Positions 26,511-40,418 of a stretch of 64,000 bases of DNA are shown here, piece after piece. The position numbers and the translations under genes are program-made. This DNA comes from Promerops cafer (Eukaryota; Chordata; Aves; Passeriformes; Nectariniidae), in NCBI GenBank assembly GCA_013398275.1, contig VZSE01005034.1, positions 1,818,173-1,882,172 of the forward strand, in the 5' to 3' direction. The notes beneath the pieces were generated by a model. It saw only the letters and a program-made list of their open reading frames with translations, had not been told where the DNA came from and made no database searches. How positions within the stretch are numbered: the stretch's first letter is position 1; every line of letters starts with the position of its first letter.

Positions 26511-29500
26511 GTAAGCAGAAATAACTCAAAGCACCTTTCAGAGTAAGTACTCTCTCAGAGTTAACACCAGTGCTCATCTCACAAGGTGAGACTACCATTT
26601 TTTTAAAGGAATTGAATGCAGCATAGTATCAGGAAGATAAACCAAAAGCCATGCCAAAAACAAAAGGGCTGTCAACACCTGTTCTTGCTAGTGTTTCCCA
26701 AAATTTTGCAGTGTTTCTACCTTGAGATTTAATTTTAAGGCAGAGCTCCAATTCTTGGTCATGCAAGATATTAAATACATTATTTCCTGTGCTGCGTATG
26801 TGTCGTTTGTTAAAAAACACGCAAGCCCCATAAACTCAAGGCTATCCCTGTTGCCATTAGGACGAAACACAGCTTAGTGAAAGACTGCATAGCTGTTATA
26901 CATCCCCAAAAAAAGCCCATTACAGAGGAGTCTGGTGGGGAAGAAAACGTGTGGATGTTCCCCACCGCTTCAGGCTAGTTACTAAGTCAGAAAAAGGTCA
27001 AGTACTCTGGCAGCTACCCAGTAAAGAGCAGTTTAAGACAGCCAGCTTTTTAGAGCAGAGACAGTGAAGTGAGAGGGATAAAAGGGAAATATTTCTGGAG
27101 GAACCTTTCTGCAGAACAGAATCAACACCCTGCTTTTGTTATAGCCATAACCTTCCTGAGTTTGTCCCCAGAGATAATGCAAAGAAGCCTAAGCTACCTT
27201 GGTAAAATAGATTCATTACCTTTCCATGAAAGTTATGAAAGAAAAGCATATTTACTTGCAGTTTAAAAAGTTCAAAGCAGTTTATTTACTTGGCTTTCTT
27301 GGTTGAGCCAAGTGTTCTTTTGAACTAGTTAGTCTACTGCATTCTGTCATCCACTTGTCTCTTCAGTTATGGGACCAAAGATTTCAGCTCTCCTTTCTTA
27401 CCAACTGTTTTATTGTGGGATGAAGTGAGCTGCCATTTAAAACAACTCTTCAGCGTTACATTCGCTTACATATCACAGTATGTCACTAGATGGATTGTCA
27501 TGCAAAGACATTTTAATACCTAGTTTCACACTCAATAGGTACATTTCCCTCAAATCTATTATTTTTTTCTGACATAATTGATCAGTTTTGCTTGATCTTT
27601 GTTGAAATTCAATAACAATATCTAGTTACTGACACTACATTTATCTTCTTTTATCTCCTTTTCCTACATGTTTCTCAAGCCATATAGCAAAGGCTGTAGT
27701 CCTTTATTCAACAGGACAAGACAGGACAAAGCTTCATTTCTTCGGCTCCATCTACTGGCAACCTCTCCTTCCTTACCAGTGCCAGCAGCTCAGGACTAAG
27801 GATGATAATACAGAAACCATTATACTCATTAGTTGTATGCTGTCTTCAGGGCAGCACTGGCTATTCCTGGAAAAATCCTTTTTAAAATGTAATTTTATGC
27901 AGAGTGTTCTCAGACTAACTGTACTGCTGCATCATGTGTCCCAAATTTTAGCTCAAATCCTGTTTGGGATGTCCCTAACAGCCTGAAAATCATCAGCTTC
28001 CTTTATCACCTTATGCCACAGCCTTGTGGCAGCAACCTGAATAACCAGGATAACCTGGCCATTGCAATGGCTTAAGAGAAAATTCACTTTTCACAAGTTT
28101 AAAGGCTACACTTAAAGCCCCCTAAAAATCCATGGATGTTTATTTCAAGCCATTCAACCTGAATCTTGATATATCCAATACTGACATGGTCTTTTGGTCA
28201 GGCTTATATGGTCTCTGTACTCCCAGCGTACCTTCTGGCTCCCTTCTCTCTCCAGCTCTGTCAGTTGGAAGACAGAAACAGATTAAGCCCCTCCAAAACT
28301 GGACTTCAACTGTGGAAGAATGAAACCAGTTCTCCATTGTTTTCTGCCTTTTCCAGCACACGGCCCCATGCACTTGTAAGGGACAACAACTGAATGGAGA
28401 CACTTTGGGAATCCCAACACCCAGTGCATCTCCAAAAATAAAACTTCAATACCAGGAGAGTTTTCCCCCATACAGTGAGCAAACAATGGATGAACAGAAA
28501 GCCAGTTAGAGATTCAGGAAGGAGAAAGTTTCCATTAATGTAATAACCTACCTTCACTTGCCATAAACAATGCACATTAGTGAGTGAAGGAAAAAAAGAA
28601 AAGGGAAGTCAGAGAATTTGTTTTCACTCTACTAAAGTATCACCAAACAAACACCACAGCTAAAGAATAAAGTCTTGCTGATGGCATGGTCTGGGCTTCA
28701 CCTGTAGTGCACAGACAGGTATCAGAACTCCTCAAGAGGTTTTCTCTTTCAATGTGTACATGAAAGGTTTTTCTAGTAAGATCATTCAGTGGCAAAAATA
28801 AAATTGGTATTTTGAGTTCTATTATATCACCACAATTCTGTTAATGTTCCTTTTTTATCTTTTGGATATGGATATGCTACAGGTTAGAAATTTTGATACA
28901 AATAAAGGTGGTTTGTGTCTTATAAACTACTATTTCCCCTCCCTGAGGTTAGGGCTACTTTAACCTTCTCTAGAAACTGAGGTCACCTTGGAAGCCATGA
29001 AACAGAAGAAAAAGAACTAATACTTGTTACCCAACACAAGTTTCTACATCAAGTGGATCTCAGCTCTACTTATAATTGAGCCTTATCTCTAGGAGGGTTT
29101 AACGCTTGTGAAAATATAAATTGGTACAAGAAAACCCACAGATTATTTCTTACTTAGCACAATTTAATACACACTGCCCTGTAAAATAACCGAGCAGACT
29201 CCTGCCTGTGCAGCTGAAGTCATAAAAGCAGCTTTCCGCTGAAGCAAGCATTAACTTCGCTGCGGTCAGGAATGGAGAACAAACAGTCCTGTGCACTGAA
29301 CAGAATCAGCGCTGGAACAAAGGGCCTAGACAGCAAATAATTTTTAAAACAGTCATTTGCTGGCCTGCATGCCAGTTACTTGATTTTATACATTCAAAGT
29401 AAGCTTTAAAAAAATAGCCTAACGTGACGCTTAGTTGCTCAAGGAACTGTGGCAAATAATTCACCCACACAGAAGTTTCAAGCCAGAATCTTTTGTTTCT

Positions 29501-32409
29501 TCTCCAGCTGCCTCTGTAGAGTGACACTGCCTCCTTCAGAGGCTCACGACACAACACAAGCATCACCACACATGTTAGAGGGCACCTGAAGCCAGTGAGG
29601 AAAGGAAACCTCTGCTTTAGTACAGTGGATTTGCACAAACACCGTCAGCAGGCCCAGGGTGCATATTAGTTGTGCAAAGACATGAAACCAGCAGGGTTTG
29701 GAGCTGGTGACCTCATATCAAAGACCAGGACAGGCATAAGCATGCAGACAACAGAAATGTGCTTTCAAGGAGTAGCCAGCTCCCTGAGAGTCCTAAGTGC
29801 CAACCACACAGCACACCTGGACAATACCTCTTGCTCTTTGGCAACTCCAGAGCACTTGTGGACTTCCTGGAGGGTGCGCTGGCTGGCAGAGGAGGCTTTG
29901 CGACAGGTGTGATGAGCAGGGCATCCAGCAGTGAGCAGTAGGCACTAGGCTCGTAGAGTCTAGCAAGTGTGTAAAAATATCCCATAAACAAATGAGGTGA
30001 CCACACCAAGTTCAGGATGACTGAGACCACTGACAAGCCAAAATCCCTTATGAAAAGTCTGTTTGGAGAAACTGAACCCGGGAAAACTGATGCAGGAATT
30101 ATGTCTAAACATGCAGCCCACAAAGCAGAGGCTGCACAATTCAGGGGAGGCACAAGACAACCCACTAACGAGAGAGAAGCATGTTTTTCATATATTTTTA
30201 CTATTAATAAAGTAAGATAAAGAGAAAATTTTTGAGAAAATTTTGAGAAAATTTTTTCATCGTTTTTACTTTTCTGATTTTGTGTATGCTTTCTAATGTA
30301 CGTAATTTATTAGTACTTTAGAACATCTATGCACTTTAGAAATACAAAAATATGGGTATGGCTATTAAAAATATTTTACTGATATGAATGGATGATTGAC
30401 AATCCTGTCAAAATGTTTGCTCTAAGCAAGCCTTTATAAAAGCAATACAGTAAAGGATGGAACCCAGCAAGCTATTGTTTTCAAGCACCAAAAGGTTCCT
30501 CAAAGTTACAGATTATTCTTTGTCACTCATATAACACAAATGTTATTTACAGTTAATTTACTAACTGAACTGTAAAACAGGTATCATGAGGAACAGAATG
30601 GTAGAATTACTCACCAAGGCTCAAAACAGCTAAGCTATAAATAGGGCATGGGAGCTTTGGACATACTCTAATGACTTGCCCACTATTGTGAAAGAGCCGA
30701 TTGATTTCACAACCCTGCCAGGGACCAATTATTCTTGTGTGAACTGGAACCTCCTTAAACCAACCTATAAAACATTCCTTTTGAAGCTGATGTCTACCTG
30801 GCCCGGACAGCAATAGCAGCAGACACTGTAGCAGCAGCCATGCTCTTAATTTTTGATCTCTGCTGGAAAGGAGAAAGAACTGGAGGAGGAGAGGGTCCAA
30901 GGATCGGCAGATTTCCCGAAGGATCTTCCAGCATTACTTTTGCAGCACAGAAGCTTTGAGCCAATGCAGGAGAAAACAGAGAAAGTAGGAAAGATTGACA
31001 GAGATACAGTACAACACCAGACTACATTAATCACTGGAAAGTTATGGAAGTTTCCAGCTCAGAGAGACATCAGGCATGTGTGAGCAACTTGAATACTAAT
31101 ATAGAGAACAGCAATTTTGATTTCACCCACAAATAAAACTTTCCCCTCATCAAGTGAGCTTTTAGCATCTGTCAGCCTTTAAATTCCTTATCACAGACTC
31201 TGCCTCGCACGCCTGGCTCATTCCCACTGAATCAGGGCCCAGAACTCTCCACATGGATCGATTTAAGTCTCCATAGTGTGGACAGAATTAGCCCTGAAGA
31301 TCATTTACCTTGTCCTCTTTTTCATAATAAACATAGAAAACTGGAATATTTAGTGATATAACTTCTGCAGGTCCACTTTTAGCAACCCTTACCAAATTCA
31401 GCATGTGAACCCCTTTTCATTTTCTCTACTTATTTTACAGTTGGAAATGAACTTGAACAGACAAAAAAAATGTGAAAAAACCAGACTGGCTCCAAAATAA
31501 CTCCTACAATTTCTAACCTCTAACTTGGGCTCTTATTTTAAAATTTCAAGATTATCCACTGAATTGCTGTGTATTTTTTAAAATAACTAAAAGATGGACA
31601 AAACACTCTAAATACCTACAGAACTATATACTATTTCCCTGATTTAAATGCAAAGACACTGCCTGAATACCTTGCTTACACCTAGCAGTCTGCTGTAGAT
31701 ATACCTTTAAAAATTTACCTTGTATGACTTACAGATGACTTAGACTGAAAGCTTGAGATTTTATTAAAAGAATTCATTTCACAAGTAGGCAGAGATGCTT
31801 CATGCCTGCCCAAAAGCAGCAAGAGAAGAGAAGTCATTAATCAAACACTTATTACACCTCTGGCAATACTAACTAAAGCTCAGGAGTTCATTTAAATTTT
31901 TTTTTCAAAAGCCATCCTTACCCATAAACAAACAAAACTGGTATGGTTTTTTCAGGTATCCTGTAGTGTTAATAATTAAGGGAAGCACTTTCTCTCCTTT
32001 TTGGTAAAGACTTACATGCTGGATGTCCTATCACTACACAAGTTAAAGCTTGTATTCTCCTCCAAAAACTTTGGCTCAAAATTTTTGAGCCCAAAAAGCT
32101 CAAAATTTAAAATTTTGGACAATTTAAAAACACACATTTTGTAGCAAGGGTGACTATATTCTCCTCATGTCAATAACTTCTGCCAACAAAACCCAACTGA
32201 ATCTCCTAGCCATGACTGCTCTTCCTCCTCCATTGAAAGGCTGCTTTAATTTTTAAATTATTTTTAGAACTTTTGCCTAAACACTACTTGAATTTCTAAT
32301 TACTATATAAATTACCAGAGCACAATGAGGATCAAGAAACCTTTAAGCTGCTCCATCTTGACAGCATCATCATCAAAAAAAGAATCAGGTGAAACTGTAT
32401 GGCTTTAAA

Positions 32410-32640
32410 CCAAAGAGGAGAGATCTGGATGAGGTATTAGGAAGGAATTCTTTACTATGAAGATGGTGAGGCACTGGAAAATGTTGCCCAGGGAAGCTGT
32501 GGATGCCCCAACCCTGGAAATGTTCACCTCCAGGTTGGATGGGGCCCTGAGCAATCTGCTCTAGTGGGAGGTGAAATGCAGGAGCATTTGAACTAAATCA
32601 TCCTTAAGTCCCTTCCAAACCAAACCACTCTGTGATTCCA
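32410..32640 (+). mobile_element. CR1 LINE 3' end fragment
   Basis: This is plus-strand CR1 3' UTR. Recognisable parts are 'ttctttactatgaagatggt', 'gaggcactgg', 'ggaagctgtggatgcccca', 'ggttggatggggccctgagc', and the end 'cccttccaaaccaaacc' with a ctctgtgattcc tail. The 5' side is truncated to the last ~230 bp. It is antisense to PDLIM5. Confidence 0.92.
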
Positions 32641-34805
32641 TGTGTGTAAAACTACAGTTTCTGACTGCACCTTTCTAACACAGCTGGCTCAGATGTACCT
32701 GGCAAGGGCAGGAGGAAGCCCGAGGGCTGCTCCCACATGCAGGGCTGGTGAAGGCAGCCCCCCAGCTGGGTCAGCAGGCAGGGGGAACTCGGTGGTCTGT
32801 GTGGCCACAGCACATGTCTTGGGGACAGGAGGTGCTTCGTCCGCCAGCCAAGCGCTTGCTGCATCTGGAGCAGGCACGGTTATCTTCCTAATTGATGTTA
32901 ATTTCATGAGTAATTATAATGAGACCATACACAGAGAAAAAATTTCTCATTTGATTAAAAATACAAAATAGCAATTGACAACTCTTTCTAGCTGGTATTC
33001 TTGCATCTTTTGTAAGAAGAATAAGTGAGTAGCAGATGAGGGCTTTTTTACCACCTTCTCTAGGAACAAAATACTTATGCCCTAGGAATCAGACCACGCT
33101 GAAAACAATTTTTTGAGGCATTTTTACAGCTAAATCTTGGGCGCTTGTTTAACCACAAAACCAAACTATTTGGGTGGTTTCTTATACGATAACAAACTTG
33201 AACAAGAGCACAATCAGTCTACAAGAAACTACCTAGTGTCAGGAAAAGACACTTCAGACACTGAGGTTACTTGGCTGCTGGCATTTAAAACCTGCATGAC
33301 TGAAGGGAAGATAAGGTGTACACTTGCCTAAGACTTCCAGAAATTCTATATAATAAAAGAAAGCAGAAGGACAAGTAGCATTCACCACAAGAGAGCAATA
33401 TTTACTTCCTCTTGCTTGTCATCACACCGAAACAACCACAAAAACTCTGAGTTTTAGTACAGTCAGCCTGAGACCTCCTCTTCTCCCAGACTACAATTTC
33501 AGCAGAGAATGTTCCTGGCTGTCCACTTATGAGAAAGTACACAACAAAAATCAGGATTAATATCTATTATTACTTATTACTAAGTCTTTGTATTTATATA
33601 AGGAATAATTCCATTAAAAGAAAATATAAAAGTAGGTCTGTATGACTGTAAAAAGCATGTACATAAAATACAATCCAAAGACCTGCTGGCATTGCATCTG
33701 TTTTATATTAGTTATACACTTTCTCTGGAAGTGCCAGATTCTGTGGTTTACATGGTCTAATGCTGCCAGGATTACTTTTTGAGATGACTTTTTGCAACTT
33801 TCTGGAAAGGCCGTAATTGCTCTTAAATATTTTACTGTTAAACTTACAGGAGGACATCGCATATATGAAATAGAGTAATAATACACTATAACTTACAGTA
33901 GTTGGTTATACAGACATACAACTATTTAAGGCTTTCAATAAAGAACTAAAACCACAATAAAAAAGCCTTATGAAGTCTACCTTATAATCAGCTCACTTAG
34001 CTTTAATCGAGAAATCAAATCCAGATCCTCCATACATTTCACAGCAAGCTTTCTCATTCTTGGTGGTTATGTAGTGGGTGGTACAATTCACAGAGCTTCA
34101 GCCAAGGAAAGATAGAGTCTTTTCTTTCGGAAAAGAAGGACCTATGCCAGTCCTTGACAACAAATGCAAGGCTTCAGTATCAAGAGCGAGTCTACTCACC
34201 CTTGGATGGCCCAATTTTGCTTTACTAAAAGCCTGACATGGCACTCATGACTTGCTCCATGCAGATTTCCAATAGGTGCCATTTTACTAAAAAAGGGGGT
34301 TGAAGATCAGATTTGCTGCATTTCCCACACAAAAGAAAAGCAGCAGCATCTGCTCAGTAACAAAACATAAACATCAACTATAGCTGCTACACTGATGGCC
34401 TCTTAGTTCAGGGGAGAATCCAGACTACACAGCTGCATCAAATAATTTGTTCTCCTTCCTACACTCAATGCTAAACCTTCCCTCTACAGCTCTGCAGAAG
34501 CTGCTCCTGTTTCTGCCCTTCTTGAGCAGAAAATTCTTACCATCTACTTTGGTATTTGTAAAAATACTTTGGCTTTCATCCTGAACCACCATGAATAGAG
34601 CTGCTTTTCAGATTTTGCATTTTCAAGCTGCACTCTTGCTAGATTAATGTTTCCAAATAACAAAATTTAGAGCCATAGGTCTTGAGTGAGATTAGATTTA
34701 AATTTCCTTTGCCTGGACTCAGAGGCAGAGCTAGGATTTACAGAAGACTCCTTGATACTCAGAACACAGTAGCTGCAGTGGTATCTGCAAGGCATCTACA
34801 GCTCA

Positions 34806-34955
34806 GTAGAATCATAAAATGGTCTGGATTGGAAGAGACCTTAAAGGTCATCTACTTCCATCCCTCCTGCTGTGGGCAGGGACAGCTTTCACTAGACTTC
34901 ACTCAGAGCTCCATCCAGCCTGGTCTTGAACACATCCATGGATGTGGCAAGTAGG
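34806..34955 (-). mobile_element. CR1 LINE 3' end fragment
   Basis: On the plus strand this reads 'agaatcataaaatggtctgg', 'attggaagagaccttaaagg', then 'gtgggcagggacagc' and 'ctccatccagcctggtcttg'. That is the reverse complement of a CR1 3' terminus, about 150 bp long, oriented with PDLIM5. It is 5'-truncated and decayed. Confidence 0.92.
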
Positions 34956-36206
34956 TGTAATCATACCGGAGTTCCACTGGTAGACATGAAAATCAATTAC
35001 TGAAGTAGTACTTTTTTCACTGCCTTTTTCATCCCATTTTTTCTGCTTAAAAATAAAAATCACCAGGAGTATTGTCATACATCTTCTGTGTGTATTTTTC
35101 ATATTTGCTGGTCTAAGAGAATTTGTTGCTGAAAACATCACAACCAAATCTTCTCTACTGTATTGGCTCAAAACAAATGTCACCATGAAGGCACCCACCA
35201 GCCCATCAGCCTCCATCCCTTCCTGCCTAAGCTCATGTTAGCTCATGAACATACCTGCTTCTCCCAGACAACAAAAATGTCCTCAAAAGACACCAAAATA
35301 GACTTTTACTTTGGTGTCAGATTTCTCCTTGTCTCTCAGCTAGTTGAGAATATTGCTTTAAAGATTTAAAATTGGTAATTTCGAAATCTTAGTATTAGTT
35401 TACCAACTGCAGAAAGCCCACACAGGTGTGGGCAACAGTATATTCTTGTATACTTTATTCAAGCATGAATGTCTGTCCAGGGCCTGGCAGGACCAGGCAC
35501 TGTTCATTTAATTCTCATTTTTACAGGAACAGTTTTGTTTCATGCTATGACTTTGTGCTTGTGCATGCTATCTGGAACTCAAAAACTCCTGCACAATGTA
35601 AGATAAACCATAAGAAATGTTACTGAACTTCAGTAACAGTAACAATCAACCACCTTCAAAAGTACCATCACTCTTTTCTGTCTAAAATTACTGTTGCTGT
35701 CTAGTACTCATAGATGACCTCCAAATCACCAGCAATTTGCCAAGGTAAGTGCCAGTAAAACTATCCAGGGCCAGTGACAGGCAATTTGCCAGATAGTCTC
35801 CTAGTTTTCTGTGATTGCATCACAGCACAACACTGTATTAAAAAATAAATAATCCACATTTTAGGAAATTACTTCTATATTTCTAAATCCATATTCACTT
35901 TTGACTTGTTGAGACCACTGAAAAGCTACTCCAAGTGATAGGGTGGACACCCACTGACAGCATACACACACAAAATTTTGTATCTTATTTTAACTAGAAA
36001 CCACGACACTGTTCATGAATTTCCTCGTTTTTATCTGATTTTCCCCTTCCCCCTCCTACCGTTTCCAGGAAAATCCCGAGTCACAGCAGCTTAATGAAGT
36101 TTATTTTAAGTGAATGACAAACAACCCTCTCTCCTCCAAGACAGACAAACCCAGGCTAGAACAGGATGGATTTTTAACTGAATCAAAACCCCTGTGAATG
36201 ATTTAC

Positions 36207-36323
36207 CTCGCAGGAGCTGGTGCAGCAATATGTTCAGAAAGTCTGGGAGAGGGGATACTGCCAGGGCAGGAATCTGCTATCGGCAAAAGAGCAGCTGCAT
36301 GTTCTGGTCTAGCATTGTTTTCA
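36207..36323 (-). CDS. PDLIM5: Candidate PDLIM5 cassette exon (117 bp)
   Basis: This is an open 117-bp stretch with an AG acceptor on its upper side and a GCGAG/GTAAAT donor at its lower end. It begins with T, which completes AA from the 41199 exon to Asn. It then reads 38 codons (ENNARPEHAAALLPIADSCP, then GSIPSPRLSEHIAAPAPA) and ends AG, which the next exon's T completes to Ser. Length and both phases therefore allow inclusion or skipping without a frame change. The composition (Ala, Pro, Ser) matches the neighbouring disordered linker. I do not recognise the sequence from mammalian PDLIM5, and the polypyrimidine tract is only moderate. A chance open stretch is possible. Confidence 0.55.
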
Positions 36324-37931
36324 CTCCGTTCACAGTAATAAAACCAAGCAAAGACACACAGAGAAAGAGATTTTTAATCTACATTAAAATAGTCTACAGA
36401 ACAGGAAACACTGTGCATGAAAGCGTTAGTAAACTGAGAAGAAAAAAAGAACCCAAACCCAAAAAACCCCTCCAAAAAGACCATGAAATTTATAGTAAAA
36501 TACAATTAAGAGGTTAAAATGACACAAAACACACTTAAGAAGTATCACACTTTCAGTGAAGGCTGAGAGTGTCCTGCTGCTTTAAAACTCAGAAAGCCAA
36601 GTAGTATTGGACATTTACAAAGATGGAACACATTAATTTGGGAGCATATTATGTGATGGAAAACAACTTTAGAAAATACTGAAAGTGGCACAAGTGCTAG
36701 TGGGATTCACCCCAAAGCTGTATATGCTTTTTGCTACAACTTTTTGGTTGAGTTAGTTTTGTGAACATTACACTATATATTTCTCAGTATTTTTCATATC
36801 CTTTCTGTGATTCAGTTGTTACAGGAAAAAAAATAATCTAGAAAATGCTGTCTTAAAGTGCTCTACTTGAAGAAAAGCACCTGCCAGACATATCACTGTA
36901 ATACACAAAAAAAAGTAAACTACAAGGTAGAGAGCAATCATAACAGTAAGTTTTGAGCAGACTAAATTAGCCACAGGGGCAGGCATTTCTGCCTTTTTTT
37001 TTTCTTATGTTAGTATGCAGAATTAAGTATCTTATTAAAGTAGGGAGCCTTAAGTGCTGAGAATTATTGAACAGATTTAAGAACGACCATGGAGCAGACC
37101 TCAAAGGTGGTAAAGGTGTGGATGGAAATTCTGGTGCAGGTGGCATCTCCAAAGCTGGGGTGGCTATGGAGGTTTTATTCAAATTAATACAGGTATCCTG
37201 GGTTCCTGCTCCATGAGGTAGATCTGCAGGTATGCTTTACATATATTTATGACATGGGAGAGAGAAAAGTAAATACATGATTTTATGACAGACTGTTTCA
37301 AGACTGACCAAGAGTAGGACAAATATTTTCCAGCCGCTGTGGATCAACTAAACTACAAATCTGGAAAATCCTCACTCAAGACAATAAATTGACTCTACAA
37401 TTTAAGGCTAAAACCAAATCCAAAGCTGGTTGCTCAAAAGGAGATGGTTAAAAGTGAACATTTAAAAAAAACACCTTGGAAATAGGGTACTGCAGAAATA
37501 GAAATAATCTAAAACACATAAACTTTATACAAAGGCTAGACATTGCCTAAGTTTTAAGTAACTGGCTTAAAAGCTGCAATCTACACATTTCAGTGAGGAC
37601 TTTCTATTTCTATATTCTCTCTTTCCAGCTGCTGAAGAGAAAAACTTATGTAATCCAAACAAAAACCCCTAGTGGGTTACAGTTTAGAAATAAACAATAA
37701 TAAAAACCACACAGAACATCTGTCTTGGACAATCCCTGCCTGAAAAGCTGAATATTATTAAATTGGTATATTTTACTGAAGATCGCTGATGAAAGAGAAG
37801 TTTCTATTTCATTGTCACATTGATATTTGTAGGAGATCTCTAAAATTTAATCTTATTTGTTTATATAAAAAAGCACTCATAATATGTTTTCAAAGATCAG
37901 ATGTATGCTGGGAATCAGACATGAGATAGGG

Positions 37932-37962
37932 CACTTTTTCATTTCATACAAATGAAAAAGTG
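37932..37962. repeat. Perfect 13-bp hairpin with 5-nt loop
   Basis: The arm cactttttcattt (37932-37944) pairs exactly with aaatgaaaaagtg (37950-37962) around the loop catac. It is AT-rich and isolated, and too short for a microRNA precursor. Confidence 0.85.
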
Positions 37963-39563
37963 GTCCATTTTTGGGAACAGTAACAAAAAGTCCAAAATTT
38001 AACACCAGTAAGTTCTGTGCAATGGGGATATTGGGTAAAGAGATGACATCTTTCAAGCAGTAAATGAAATTCATTTCACACATTCACAAAACACTTTTGG
38101 AAGTAGCGGTGTTTTTACAATGAATTTATAGAAAACTAATAGTTTGGCAGTCTCTCTCAAACTACTCTCATATCAACAAAAGATACACTTTATGACTATG
38201 TTTAATTTTACTCAAAACAAAGGCTTCTATTCTTTTGATTATTTAGAGAGTGTTTATTCTTCTTTTTCTCACTACAGCAACTCACCCTTCAACAGGATAA
38301 GATCTGGTAAGATACATAAACATAATGTAAGTTTAATAACAACATGAAAATATTCTCATTACCTAGGGACATCTCCAGAACATAAAAATAACTGAAGGTC
38401 AAACTATTTTGCTCTTAAAAAAAAAAACCTTTACAGAGAATCTAAGTGATGACTTTTCTAACCTTTCACAGTTTTCATTGCATTGATGGTCTCTGAAACG
38501 CCCACATTTCATTCTGTTCATAAATAAATTATATAAACCCAGCAGAACAATTTAAATACACTACTTCACATTCCCACTTTAATATGCAGTACTCTATCAA
38601 ATTCTTATATTGTGGTGTATGTGCACTCAGTAACACACTTGGGTTTAGTAACACAGTACTCACTGCCAAGTTACGTGACGGGGGGGCATGGAAATTAAAC
38701 TGATTGGCACTTCTCATCAAAACACTCTTCAGTGAAATTATTGAAGTGAATGTTTTCCCCTACTGTCCCTAAGGAGTTAACTCAAAAAGTGTATAAGATG
38801 TGATATCCCTTGGGCCATCGTTACCAGGGCAAATCTGTGCACTGTTAGGCATCCACATTGGTGACTGTTAGTGTTAGATAACTTATCTATTACCTGAAGT
38901 CTCCATTTTCTGTTTGCCTTTTCCTAAAGATAAAATGACAAATACCGTAAGCTACTGCTCTACTGTATAGCAGCATAAACCATCTGAAAAAGAAACTCAA
39001 ACTTAAAATGGTTCCAAAGGTCCTCTCAAGTTTTGACGTTGTGCAAGAGAAAAAACAACTCCGCCAAGTCTTCTGCAGAAGCATCTGTTCACAGGACTAA
39101 TTCCATCACAGGCGTGTGCAGGTCAGCTGCATAAGCCCAAACCAATTACAATGGTTCTCACTGAGCAGTTGTGAGAAACTGGGTTTTTACAAATGCTTCA
39201 CAATCACCTGTTTGAGGTCTCAAACTTTATCTGGTTCAACAAGCGCTGCAAAAGCCGAAAGCAAGCTTTACTTCGTGTAATTCTTACTCCAGTAAGGGTC
39301 AACCATTTTATTGATTCCTGCAAATCTCGTGTCAATTTCAACAACACAAACACATACCCCATTTTTACGATGATCAGGAACTAAAATACTGGGACAGTTT
39401 TAAACAATTCAGATTGTTTCTACTATGCAGCTGGGATTTAATTGGTTTTTTTTCCTATAGGCTGTGAAGGTGCAATGAAACGTCAGCCCCATGCATGAGA
39501 AGACTATTCAAGGAGTCCGAGAGACTCAAAAGAAAAACAGACAGAGCTAAGATAAAAGCAACT

Positions 39564-39569
39564 TTTATT
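39564..39569 (-). promoter_or_regulatory. PDLIM5: Polyadenylation signal AATAAA for the short isoform
   Basis: On the minus strand the hexamer AATAAA sits about 915 nt after the short-isoform stop codon. It is followed by the U-rich stretch TCTGTCTGTTTTTCTTTTG, which suits a downstream element. I found no earlier AATAAA on this strand after the stop. Non-canonical signals could be used instead. Confidence 0.6.
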
Positions 39570-39873
39570 AAAATACTCTCCAAGCTTCAAAATGCATAAA
39601 TTAATGGATGTGTAGCTACTATAATACATTATTTTACAGGAGAACCATAGGGCTGTAAAGCTTTCAAAAACACAGGAAAGCCTATAAGCTTAACTCTGTA
39701 AATAAATAAATACTACTGTCTAATCTTGTCCCTGCTAGAAGATGTGTTGAAGCTCTTACACAGCAACAGTCTGCTCAATTATTCTAAGTTTTCCAAAACA
39801 TGAACATATTACTAGTCTAAGCAGCAGAATCTTTATATTGAGCTTTCACTTCAATTCAAAACATTGGAACATC

Positions 39874-39893
39874 TTTTTTTTTTTTTTTTTTTT
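39874..39893. repeat. Homopolymer T20 (A20 in the transcript)
   Basis: Uninterrupted run of 20 T on the plus strand. It lies within the predicted 3' UTR of the short isoform. Confidence 0.9.
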
Positions 39894-40394
39894 CCTTTGC
39901 TTAAAAGCAGTCTGTCTTCTTGCTGTATGTACTTTGTGAAACATTTACAACCACTCTAAAATCGACCTGCTGAAAATCTAGTGAAATCCAAGGTAACTTT
40001 TCTGGTAGGTATGATAATTTGAAATAAGTGCATACATAATCCCCTCTTCATCTTCCTCCCCCAGCCCCAGAATCAAGGTAACATAATTTCTTACTCATTT
40101 GTTCAAAATTTTCTGCTTTCTAACAGCCTACAGTAACTCAAACTCAGCAATGCAAATTACTTCTTTCAGGCAGAAAAAAGAACTGAAACAGCCATCTCCT
40201 CCCCCACATTGGGAGATACAGCCACCCAAGTTGATAAGTTTTAAATATGTATTTTTTGTCAACTAATGATTAGCACAAAAACATTTCATCCCATTTTTTA
40301 CATGTCAGTAGGAAAGTGTTAGAAAAGTATAGAAAAGGCTAGAATTTCTCTCGCAGAAAGGCTACTGAGATACGTTTTCTTTTTTCATTTTTTC

Positions 40395-40418
40395 TTTTTT
40401 TTTTTTTTTTTTTTTTTT
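40395..40418. repeat. Homopolymer T24 (A24 in the transcript)
   Basis: Uninterrupted run of 24 T on the plus strand with further T-rich sequence on the lower side (40379-40393). It lies about 65 nt after the stop codon of the short isoform. Confidence 0.9.

Larger units (their letters stand above)
21641..36206 (-). other. PDLIM5: PDLIM5 intron with pentanucleotide repeat and two CR1 tails
   Basis: This 14.6-kb intron lies between the candidate cassette exon and the Pro/Ala linker exon. If the cassette is skipped it extends up to 41198. It holds an (AAAAC)n microsatellite (about 25424-25536), CR1 3' ends at about 32410-32640 (plus) and 34806-34955 (minus), and a small tandem duplication at 26483-26510. 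Nothing else could be assigned. Confidence 0.8.
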
